DNA of 64,000 nt from Owenia fusiformis (lineage: Eukaryota; Annelida; Polychaeta; Sabellida; Oweniidae): assembly GCA_903813345.2 (NCBI GenBank), contig CAIIXF020000001.1, forward strand, positions 10,451,598-10,515,597, in the 5' to 3' direction. The notes beneath the pieces were generated by a model that saw only the letters and a program-made list of their open reading frames with translations, was not told the origin of the DNA and ran no database searches. The translations under genes were made by a program, and so were the position numbers. Below, piece by piece: positions 1 through 12,600 of this stretch (position 1 is the stretch's first letter; every line of letters begins with the position of its first letter).

Positions 1-10
1 AATTGAATTA

Positions 11-244
11 TTACATACCTTTATTCCAATGCCTACTTTGTATCAGTGACGTCATACTGTACATCTGTGTACGAGTAGAATTTGAACGAAATGAAACATG
101 ATGTTGTGATATTGTCATGTTTATCAAAGAATCTTATATCAAAATGAGGTAAGGGGACTATATCGATGAATCGGGCAATATCGATGGATTTAGCCCGCCA
201 ACTTTCCCATTGACTTCCATACAAATGCTTCGCTAGGTATGTAA
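11..244. mobile_element. MITE with TTACATACCT termini, copy A
   Basis: Begins TTACATACCT, ends AGGTATGTAA, flanked by TA on both sides. The interior matches a second copy at 5343-5541 (shared words such as acatctgtgt, gtagaatttga, attgacttccatacaaatgc). No coding capacity. Probably a non-autonomous TA-targeting (mariner-like) element upstream of AGBL5. Confidence 0.75.
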
Positions 245-329
245 TACTCGAGATACATGTATTTAGACCAAAGAGCGGCTACTATATCAACAAATAAATA
301 CTGCTGGGCTAGGCATAAACCTTAAGGTA

Positions 330-515
330 TTTACTACTGATCTGAGGTCTATATTACATGAAAACTCACCAAAATTTTTTGAATATTTGTTATGGCCCGC
401 CATGACAATGTCCCCCAATTATGACATCACATATTACTCATGTTACCAGATGTTGAAATATTGACTTCGCTCACAGTTTATAGAAGGCGTGAATACAGTC
501 ATGTTTGAATTCTGT
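330..515. repeat. Dispersed repeat, copy 1
   Basis: The run from ctgaggtctatattac through cagtttatagaaggcg and aatacagtcatgtt matches 27835-28055 in the same orientation and order. Family unknown. Confidence 0.6.
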
Positions 516-637
516 TTATGTCACATCTGTTTTAATTCCAGCTCCTTTCAATGTTCAGTTGAATGTAAATGGAAAGCATTACAATTAACATTGAAAAATA
601 AGCAGGACACATAGATACTAGCTGACACTGCCATTGT

Positions 638-667
638 ATGAAGATGATGAAAATGATGGCATTGTAA
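638..667 (+). promoter_or_regulatory. Possible uORF just before the AGBL5 start
   Basis: Five in-frame ATGs (638, 644, 647, 653, 656) encode MKMMKMMAL and stop at TAA 665-667, five bases before the AGBL5 ATG and in another frame. It matters only if transcription starts upstream of 638; a possible 5' UTR acceptor (taattccag) ends at 540. Confidence 0.4.
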
Positions 668-672
668 ACAAG

Positions 673-3600
673 ATGGAAATCAGATGTGGAGGGCTACTTT
701 TTTCTTCCAAGTTTGACTCTGGAAACCTAGCTAGAGTTGAAAAGGTCACAAGAGATGATGACGATTCAGAAGGTAACAAATCAGCGTTTTTCTAGGGATA
801 TTACGTCATAGGCCCCTACCCTATTTTGCTTTACTTGAACAGCTAAAATATATACCTCAGAGATACCTAATCCTACATGTTTACTGTACAAATCGGCTGA
901 ATCGATATAATCGAATCGATTCAATTGATACATATTGGTCAAATATTTACAAAGATTGCATTTTTGTTTGCTCCTTTATAATTATTATTGTATCTTATTT
1001 AAGGTGCTGTAACATTCATCAGTGGTTCAGATGTGAAGTGTGACTATGAATTCAATGCTTGGACAAACCCAGATTGTGGAGGAACACCCTTCGAGAATGG
1101 AAACAGGTTTGTACATGTATCTGAAAGCCGAAAAAATATTTGAAGAGAGTATTGGGAAATTTACCAAATATTTGGTTCAGGGTGTAATTTCACAGCCCTT
1201 TGTTAGATCGAAAACCTTACTTCCTCTTATGCTGTCCTCTATTATCTATATCCATTTACAGTAAAAAGATATTTATGTACATATAAAAGTAGCCAACATC
1301 AGTTTTAGATTTTGGCCTTGAAAATTACTTCCAATATGTCCAGAATAAGATTTTTAATCTGAGAGCTGATAGCATCAAAACTGTAAAATAACTGTATAAT
1401 AGTGAGAGGGTAATGTGGCTGCCTTGTTGTTAACATTCAGTATAATTTTCATTCACTATTTCAGGTCCTGGTTCTACTTTGGAGTTAAAGGTGCATCTGG
1501 GGGTAAGGTGATAAAGATCAACATAATGAACATGAACAAACAGGGTAAACTGTACAATCAGGGACATGCCCCTCTAGTGAAGACTGTACCTGGCAAAACA
1601 AGATGGGAGAGGATACGAGATAAGCCTTCTTGGGAGGTACAGTAGAGCTCTTATTAAAACATGCATACAAAGAGGCAATTACAGTAAAACCTGTCATAAT
1701 GAAAACCTCTCCTTAGTAAACACCTGTCTCTAGTGGACACCCTTCCTACGCACATACTCCACTGACTTCTGTATAAATTTTCCTCTCTGTAGTGAATACA
1801 TACCAACACTGAGCATTTTTTCTCAGCTAAATAATTTCAATATACTCAGGTTTACTTTACATGTAATTTTTACCATATCAAAAATCAAAAGTCAATTTCA
1901 CAAGTAGTAATGTTAATCAAAGTTATCACAATCAATTGGTGATAACTGTATGGACCGATAATCTAACATAGCAATTAATACTGTATTTATTCACATAGCT
2001 TTCTTATTTTATTACATTTCAGATGGTTGATGGTCAGTTTATATTGACGTTCACTCATCGTTTTCTTGAGTTCAGAGGTGCTACTACTTACTTTGCCTTC
2101 TGTTTCCCACATTCCTACAATGAGGCACAGGAGAAGATGAATGTCTTGGATTCAAAATTTGATCACTGCAAAAATTTGACTCCAAAAAGGTACTTGATTC
2201 AGATAGAGGTGTTCTTCCTTAACTTAGTACATGTACATGTAGGTACTTTGAAATTTCTAGTACATGCATTCTTTTGATATTGTGCCTGTACATCTCTACA
2301 TCCTAGGACTGGTATTTAACTTAATGATAGATAATAACTTAAAGACCCCATGCAAAGTTTGAAGATATTGTTTTTAATAATGATTCAAATCTCTTATGAC
2401 TTCTTGTTGTCATTTATGGTTGTTTTCTAACTTAATAATAGATAATGACTTAAAGGCCCCATGCAAAGTTTGAAAACATATTTTCATTATAATAATGATT
2501 CATGTATCATTTGTTGTGAATTAAAACCACATACAAACACTGTACGAGGTGAGATGTCATATCATGGTAAAATTATTTTCAGGAATCATTAATGATTTTA
2601 ACTTCTCGTACTTGTTGCTTTATCTGTCATTCCAGCCCCCCAGACAGTATTTACTACCACAGAGAGCTACTATGTAAATCCCTAGACAATCTCCGTGTAG
2701 ATCTGCTCACTATTTCCTCCTGTCATGGTTTGACAGACGAGGAGGAACCAAGATTTGACTCAAAGTTATTTCCAGATACTGATACGCCAAGATGTAAAAT
2801 ATTCAAGAATAAAAGGGTATGTTGACAAGGACATGTTCCATGCATTATTTTCTGAGATTGACTCAATGTCTTTATAAATCAAAATGATGTCATTGATGTT
2901 TATCTTAAACTTGATCATTGAATGTGTTTGACTTCCTTTGAAAATTTAAATTGAGGGTACTTAAAAGTAAATGGCAAATACAGTGTACATGTATGTTCAA
3001 AACGAGGGTATTTTAAAGGCAGAATCTGATCTATATGGGGTGACAAAATTACAAGCAACATGTATAATTGACCTACCAATCTATCCCTTACAATATCAAA
3101 TACAATATCTCCCAAAAGATTCAAAAAGTGCAAAAATGAGTGAAAAAATGTTTAAATTCTTCCATATAATAAGAATGGTAACCATTCTTATAGAAAAATG
3201 ATACATTGTTGTAAAAATCTTTAGTTTTCCTGGAATAAAGTATGCACTTTTGTGATTTTTAGAAAATAGACATGACAAGGAATGACACGAGCCAAGAATA
3301 TTCTGAAATTGAAACAATTTTTTGTTTAGCCTGCTCGCTATATCTGATTCTCTCTTTAAAGTAGATGACAAAAGTATCTTGTAGTAACATATATTCCAGA
3401 TTCATTGAATATAAAGGAATTTTTGTTCATTGAGATCTGCTACTTCATGGAGTTTCTATTTTCTATTTTCTATGTTTTCTATGTTAAATGTATTTCAGGT
3501 ATACTTCCTTAGCTGTAGAGTTCACCCTGGAGAGACCCCAGGTCAGTTTGTCTACAATGGATTCCTCGACTTCATTCTTAGGGAACACGACCCTAGAGCC

Positions 3601-6600
3601 ATTCAACTACGGAGACAATTCCTCTTCAAGTTAGTCCCCCTGTTAAATCCAGATGGCGTCTACAGAGGCCATTATAGAACAGATTCCAGAGGGGTAAATC
3701 TAAACCGGATGTACCTCGATCCAGACTTCAGTATATATCCAACTATTTATGCCGCAAAAAGTATAATGGTTTATCATCATGTGCATAATAGAAAAGATAA
3801 ATCGCATAATCCAGTATGTGCCAATAGAAATGTAAACAATTCTGCAGCAGCTAGGAAATCACATTCCAAAAGCGAGAACCAAGAAAGACCAAGCCTGCAG
3901 GACCCAACACTAACCACACAATCAGATACGATAACTATAGCTCCAACCATGGAATATAGAGACAATGGGACCACAGGAGTGTCCTCGAGGGATAAAACAT
4001 ACACATATGTATACAATGATATTTTAAAGAACTCGGAAGAACAAAACAAAGAAATAGATAGAACCAAACAGACTGGTTCAGTAATCCAAAGTGCCAAACT
4101 CAATGAAACCCAAAGCATTATCAAAAACTTCTCCGATATGGCTATTTCCAATCAGATACCAACTGCTGCTACTGATTTAAAAGAACAAACTAATGCTATT
4201 GTAAGTGAAGATACATTTAGTGATGATGATGATGCTACTGAGCATCTTGGAAATGAGGGATCTGAAGATGACGAAGATAATGCTGCACCAGTGTCAACAG
4301 GTAATTTGGTACCACAGAGCTGTCCTCAAAAGTGCTCATACATTTTCAATTCATTTTCAGTCTTTCTTAATTATCTGCTCTAAATATACTTAAAAGGAAA
4401 ACCTCACTTTATATCACTTCTTTAAGATTTCAATACTTGTATTGTGAAATTAATTGAATATTTTTTTGTAGCTTATGGTGCTATACCATGTTGCATCTTT
4501 TGTATTAAATACATTATGTAAAATAATTAACTTAAAATATGACAAAGGCAATACCCTTTTCATTCGTTTGACTTCGCTTCTCAGAGTAGAGCTTCGTCTT
4601 CACTCTTTCAGTTTTCCTGGGCTGTCACAGGCACCAATCTTTGGGGCGGGGCTGCTAAACTGTAATATAGTCTATACTAGGCAGAGTGTAGTTCACAACT
4701 AGATTCTGTGTGCAGGGTACAAAGGCACATGTCCTAGTTCTAGATAATATGATTGCCCTCCCCTTTGTTGGACCATTTGTCTTACCTACAGTATATACAG
4801 TAGCTGCATATAAAGTTCATATTTCTCCAATTTTCTAGGGAATGTGATTGCCTCCTGTTGTTTTAAGACCCCTAGATTTACCCCCAATATATCCAATAAC
4901 TGGTTATATACATATTTCTCATATCCTCTAGGTAATGTGTTTGCTCCTCACCTCTGTGACCCTAAACTTCTTAAGATACCTCCTGATGAGAGTGGGATTG
5001 CATTCTATGTAGACCTACATGGACATGCATCTAAGAGGGGCTGCTTCATTTATGGCAACCACTTCACTGATGAGGAATCTCAGGTCAGTACTAAGAAACA
5101 AACCATGTTTTTTAGAATCAATGTATTTGAAAATATATGTTGTACCTGTAAAGTTTTGAAGTCAAGATTTGAAGAAACTCTAAATGACCACCACTTTTGT
5201 GACAATTATGGATTGATTTATCAACAATTTGTTTGTTATTGGAAGAATGTACAATTGTGGATACAATAATAATATTTCCACGTTATTTTTCCACTAGGAT
5301 GCCAGTAAAGTAAACCCGACATTGTAAAAACATAACTGATGTATTACATACCTTTATTCCCATGGCTACGTTGTTTGTTGGATCAATGATGTCACACATC
5401 TGTGTGCTAGTAGAATTTGATGGAAATGAAACATGACATCATGATATTGCCACGGTTATTAAAGAAAACGGGCAATATTGGTGGATATAGCCCATTTACT
5501 TTCTCATTGACTTCCATACAAATGCTCCCTAGGTATGTAATAATGTTTCACATTGCAGATTGAAAACATGTTATATCCAAAGTTGATCTCCACAAATACA
5601 GCACACTTTGATTTCACTGGCTGTAACTTCACAGAGAAGAACATGTATACAAAAGATCGCAAATCTGGTACATCAAAAGAAGGAAGTGGGAGGGTCGGCA
5701 TGTACAAATCTATAGGCATTTTACATAGGTTTGTAGCATTGCATATTGTTTATGTTTTACATTTTGTGTACTTCTAGGTTGAAAATATGCTCTACCCCAA
5801 GCTTGTGTCTATCAATACTGCACATTTTGATTTTACCGGGTCTCTGTTCAGTCAAAAAAATATGTACACAAAGGATAAGAGGGATGGGTTATCCAAGGAA
5901 GGGAGTGGGAGAGTTGGGATGTACAAATCAATAGGAATTTTACACAGGTACAGAACCAGTAAATGACATCGATAGTTAATTTTATTTATGGTAACTAACT
6001 ATGATATCTTATTTAGTGTTTGCCCTTTAAGAATTAAGACTATTGTATTACACTTTAACATTTAACTGTTTCTGAGTTTGTTGTTTAAATGCAGGTTTTG
6101 ATTTTTTATTGTATAAATACAGGCTTTATTTCCTTGTATGAATCCAAGCTTCAATTCATTGTAAGAAGTATAAGTTCAGACTTTGATTTATCCTAAAATT
6201 GCACTTGAAGTCATACAGCTAAACTTGTAAAGTGGAACACCTCTAGAAAAGGAACACCTCTGTTAGTGGAAAACTTTTCAGAGTCCCAAGACCAACTGAC
6301 TTATATGAGCCTCCAAAGTAGAACATTTTATAGAGGTACCAAAGGTGTTCCACAAAGACAGGTTTTACTGTACTTCATTGAAGTTACACACATTATTGTA
6401 CAATTTCTTGCAGTACTATAGATGTTCTGTTCCAGTTGCACATTATTTTACAATTTCTTACAGTACTATAGATATTCTGTTCCAGTTGCACATTATTTTA
6501 CAATTTCTTACAGTACTATAGATGTTCTGTTCCAGTTGCACATTATTTTACAATTTCTTACAGTACTATAGATATTCTGTTCCAGTTGCACATTATTTTA

Positions 6601-9600
6601 CAATTTCTTACAGTACTATAGATGTTCTGTTCCAGTTGCACATTATTGTACAATTTCTTACAGTACTATAGATGATCTGTTCCAGTTGCACGTTATTGTA
6701 CAATTTCTTACAGTACTATAGATATTCTGTTCCAGTTGCACATTATTTTACAATTTCTTACAGTACTAAAGATGTTCTGTTCCAGTTGCACATTATTTTA
6801 CAATTTCTTACAGTACTATAGATATTCTGTTCCGGTTGCACATTATTTTACAATTTCTTACAGTACTATAGATGTTCTGTTCCAGTTGCACATTATTTTA
6901 CAATTTCTTACAGTACTATAGATATTCTGTTCCAGTTGCACATTATTTTACAATTTCTTACAGTACTATAGATGTTCTGTTCCAGTTGCACATTATTGTA
7001 CAATTTCTTACAGTACTATAGATGTTCTGTTCCAGTTGCACGTTATTTTACAATTTCTTACAGTACTATAGATGTTCTGTTCCAGTTGCACATTATTGTA
7101 CAATTTCTTACAGTACTATAGATGATCTGTTCCAGTTGCACGTTATTGTACAATTTCTTACAGTACTATAGATGTTCTGTTCCAGTTGCACGTTATTTTA
7201 CAATTTCTTACAGTACTATAGATGTTCTGTTCCAGTTGCACGTTATTGTACAATTTCTTACAGTACTATAGATGTTCTGTTCCAGTTGCACATTATTTTA
7301 CAATTTCTTACAGTACTATAGATGTTCTGTTCCAGTTGCACGTTATTGTACAATTTCTTACAGTACTATAGATGTTCTGTTCCAGTTGCACATTATTGTA
7401 CAATTTCTTACAGTACTATAGATGTTCTGTTCCAGTTGCACATTATTTTACAATTTCTTACAGTACTATAGATGTTCTGTTCCAGTTGCACGTTATTGTA
7501 CAATTTCTTACAGTACTATAGATGTTCTGTTCCAGTTGCACATTATTGTACAATTTCTTACAGTACTATAGATGTTCTGTATCAGTTGCACATTATTGTA
7601 CAATTTCTTACAGTACTATAGATGTTCTGTTCCAGTTGCACATTATTTTACAATTTCTTACAGTACTATAGATGTTCTGTTCCAGTTGCACATTATTGTA
7701 CAATTTCTTACAGTACTATAGATGTTCTGTTCCAGTTGCACATTATTGTACAATTTCTTACAGTACTATAGATGTTCTGTTCCAGTTGCACATTATTGTA
7801 CAATTTCTTACAGTACTATAAATGTTCTGTTCCAGTTGCACATTATTGTACAATTTCTTACAGTGCTATAGATGTTCTGTTCCAGTTGCACATTATTGCA
7901 CAATTTCTTACAGTACTATAGATGTTCTGTTCCAGTTGCACATAATTGTACAATTTTTACAATGTTTAATTCAAGTTATATATAAGTGTACAATTTTCAA
8001 TATAGCATTCATAAACATTTTATTCCAGTTAGAGAGTAATTTCAGATTTTAACACAGGAATTTCTCTTTTAGTTACACACTAGAGTGCAATTACAACACA
8101 GGACGTATGGTGAATTCTGTGCCACCTGCTTATGGGGATGATGGGAGAGCAACACCTCCTCCAGTGGCTGGATTCCCTCCTAAATATACAATAGAACATT
8201 ATGAAGAGGTAAATTTACAATAGAGCATTGTGAAGATGCAAATATACAATAGAACATTATGAAGAGGTAAATTAACAATAGAGCATTTTGAAGATGCAAA
8301 TATACAATGAAGGGATAAGTTTACAAGAGAGCATTGTGAAGATCCAAATATACAATAGAACAATATGAAGAAATAATTTACAATAGAGCATTGTGAAGAT
8401 GCAACAGATTATTATAAAGAGGCAAATATACTGAAGATTCCCTCCTAAATGTATTATAGAAAATGTATCATAATCTGAATGCTTTTTATTACTAAATAGT
8501 CATATACAGTATATAGACATTCATTCACTGCTAGGTTGGAAGGGCTTGTGCAGTTGCTGTATTAGACATGACGGAGACTAACCCCTGGTCTCGCCTTACT
8601 CTCTGTGAGCACAGCTGCCTGCATGGGGTGAGGGAGTGGGTGAGGCGATATATACGTAGCCTCCGAGGTCAACCGAGAAGTCTCCCTAGAAACATGGCAA
8701 AGGCAGCAAAAGCAGCTTCAAGGTATTTTCAAGTTACAAAATTTGTTAACAATGTACAACACATATTTGAAACCTATATTGACACTATAAATCAAATGAT
8801 CAAACGATCAGTGATCTCTTGTATTAATTCACAGCTTTGAAATGAATTAAAATGTTGCAAATATACATATTGACAGAGAAAGTGTTTTGTTACAGCATCT
8901 GTGAATGGTGAGTATATTGTGTATTAGTGTATATGTTAACTTGTATGTTCTGGTCTTGTCCTTTAATAATCACACACAGCTCGCTCACAAAATACAGGGT
9001 GTCCAAAATAGGACTGAAGAAAAGTTGATTAACTGGGCCAATCTTGCATATTCTGTCTTGAAATGACATCCGTTCAACAGATTCAACTGTGCATAGATGG
9101 GACAGGTGCCCACTTGGAACAGGTTTTGTAACCAAGTTAATCAAAATTTTCTTTGGTCCTGTTTTTTTGGATACCCTGTACGTGTACTTGTAATTTGTTC
9201 ACTCATAGTAATATTTACTATCTCACCAATATAATGTGTCTCACCAAGATTGTGTGCAACCTGCAGGCCTATGATAATGGCAAAAGGCAGGTCGTTTTAT
9301 TGCAGTCTCAAACACTGTTGATCAATAACCTGTTGAGACCCAGTGAATCATTGAAGTAACTGGATTCTTGTAATTTTGTTTCACCAGAAAGTCACTCCTC
9401 CCAGTTTTCAAATAGTGTTATCTACTGTACATTAAGAATTCTTCCATTTTTGTACCTTAAAATATTGTACTATTTCATGCATGCACATTTCTGGGTAAAC
9501 TGCTTGACTTGTCAATTTGTACCTATGTTTTATTGAGGGAAACAATCTTGAAAGATGAATGGATCACTTTGATCAAGATCATAGACACCCTGCCATGCAG

Positions 9601-12600
9601 GCGGAACAATTTTGAAAGATTTCTCAAGCTTTGCAAGTACCCACACTAGCTGTATTTTTTTTTTAAAAGTGATTCACACCAAACATTGTAGAAACTTCAG
9701 AGAGTTTCTGCTAACAGTACAGGAATTATTTTGACATTCGGACATAATGAAAACTTTAAGGAGTGACAATTGTAATATCTAATAAGTAATGATTTCTTAT
9801 GTATGCAATGTGTTCATGTTATAATATTGTAGTGAATACTCAAGACTTCTGTTCGCATTTAACATTTCTCTTGTAATAACTCTGGTAGTAATGGAACAAT
9901 TTTTTCAATTTTTAGATGTAAATGCATATGTATATATAAGTATGGTGCAATACAAAACATTATCTTTTGACAACAAATCTATTATACATGGCCACTTTGA
10001 GTGAGAAATGATGGCTTGCAGTCTTGTCTGACACTTGATAATTTTTATCCTATAGGATTTGCTTCACCTTGGTGTTAGTAGCCATTGCCTAGTAATGCAA
10101 AAAGTTTCAGGTATTCTAAGGGGCCCATCATGAATCAAACTTCTTGGCTTGCCTGACATCAACACAATCAGGGACGTGTTGTACTCTTTTTAATTCTTTA
10201 TTACATGTATCGTGTATATTAAATCATGATTTATGACGTTGAATGAAAAACTTGTCTAATTGTAGTGCTGTTGCTGCCGCAGCTGCTTCCCATAATGCAA
10301 CACGTAATTCTAAAGTAACCAATGATGCTTCTCGGTACTCCAAGTATGGTGATTCTAAATCAATTGATTCAACCAATCAGAGAACAGCGAGTCGCAAGTC
10401 AAATCTTCCACAAAGTAAAAGGGAGTTAGGCCCTGTTAAAGAATGTAAGTACACGTAAATTTTGTTCACGTGACTGAGGAATACTGTTTGTTCAAAGAAT
10501 CTTATTCCTAATTATGAGGTATTGATGTACAGTATAAGGAGTAGGGACCAATTGAATATTCCTATGTTGTCTTTAACAAGTTAGATTGAAAGTTTTCTTT
10601 TTAAAAATCAATGTATATTGACAGAACATGTTGTATTTTTCCCCTCAACTGCAACTATTACATTTTATGAATTAAATATCTGTGTATTGATTGATTCAGC
10701 TCGGCCATGGGAAAGGAACAGACGCAAAATGGGTGGAACAGTGTCATCAAGTAGCACATCCTCCTCAACTAGCAACAAGTCACCGGTAGCTGCAAAATCC
10801 CCAATCACCTTGACAATGACTACAGCGACATCTATAGATATGAAAACATTTTTTCCTGACCGTCCCTCACCTAAGCCATTTCTAGTTAACAAGCAGTCTG
10901 CACATATAGGTGACACAAACAGTAATGATGTTAACAAAGTATCTGAGAGCCATACTCAGTATAGCCCAAGGTCATTGAACTCTCTAGTAAGAGAGTTGTC
11001 TACAGATGGCAGTACAGTACTGTCGTTGGAAGAAGAAAAAATTCAACAGTTGAGAAATGTAGGTTTGAACTACGATTTTGATTTACATGTATATTGTATA
11101 GTATGTTTACATGAGGGTTATAAGTACTATGTTAAGGCAGGCTTTGATTTATGAGTTCATATATGTTCGTTTTTTGTATCTTTAACGGGTTTGGGATAGA
11201 TACCAAAAGAAGTGGTGATATTATATTCTTCTCCAACTTCCCAGTGACAGATGATGGCATTGAGCATCTGTAGCATTTGTTTGGAATAAATTACCATGAT
11301 AGTAAACCTCATAATCACATAAATGTTTACTTTGAATATGTTATGCTTGGGCATCCCCAGGGGGGGGGGTGCTATGTGCTATGGAAATATTGTTTAATTT
11401 AATATTGTTTTAACCCAATAATTTATGGATGTTATTTTATATTTTTCAGCTCCCCATATTGCACAAGCCACCAGCCCATCTCAATGGTGCCTCCATACTA
11501 GATACTCCTAAGTAAGTTCTATGATGTAGCTTTTGATTTATCCAGTCATGAAATATAATGCATATCTAGTATACATAAAGAGTATCCTTTATAGATGAGG
11601 TTCATGGTATTGGGGTAAATATAAAATATCTGCCTGATGCCTGGTGGTACTGCTTTTTTTATTCCCATATTTTTCCCCCATAATTTAATATATCTGCCCA
11701 CTTACCCAGGATGTTCAGTATAAGCCTGGCATCTTTTTCAGTTTTAGATTTCTTAGAAGTCAGGAATTTTTACTTTACTTACTGAGGTACCATTTTGAAA
11801 ATGTTGATTTGCTGATCAAATAGTTCTAGAATGTGTATAAAGACTAAAATACTAGGATACTAAGATACTTCCATAAGAAAAAATAATCCTAAGAAATGCA
11901 TTTTGGCAGCTGTTTGTGGGTCAATTAAATTACATGTATGCACAATTTCACTTCAGGTATACCCCAAACTCTCCAGTGTTTCGGTAATTATCCCACTGAA
12001 CAAAGTTCAAGTAGGGATAAAGAGAAACTATATACAGGGTGGTCAAAAAGTGAACCCTTGCAACAAGCTATATCTCAGTTATTTCCAGCACTAATGGGCT
12101 AATCTTTTCACATGTTTTAGAAAAAGGCCTAAAGTTTTAGTTGGTACCATAAAGGTCACTCAGTCTTAAATCTTGTAGAAGTTATAGGACATCAACACAC
12201 ATGCCTGATTAATGGATGATGTGCTGCTACCTGGTTATTACTATCATCAAAATCTTAATTCAATTTCAATTCAATTCAATTATTTATTTCATAATTCTTA
12301 TATAATATACACTATAAAAACAAGCCGCTAGACACCCTAGTGGGTATATGTTGCGGTTTAACAGAAATCATTAAAATGACAACTAGACTACATATAAAAG
12401 AAAACACTTATATTATGTTACATGTAGGTATATAAAAATGGTATTAACAATTAATCTAAGGATGTACAATGTAAAAATGTTACAAAAATCGGGTACCAGT
12501 ATAAAATCAACAGTATAGTATGATATTGGTATTATACATTATCGATAGATGAGTAGTTTTTTATATGAAGATTTGAAAATATTTAGAGTGGAGCATTTTT

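Noticed and set aside
5559-5947. Exon 8b as a decayed pseudo-exon
   Set aside because: It is fully open, same length and phase, has the stronger donor, and keeps ancestral residues that 8a lost.
6382-7970. CRISPR-like regular array, or a coding tandem repeat
   Set aside because: Units are contiguous without unique spacers, in an intron of an animal gene. 50 bp is not a multiple of three and frames rotate, so the ORFs across it are incidental.
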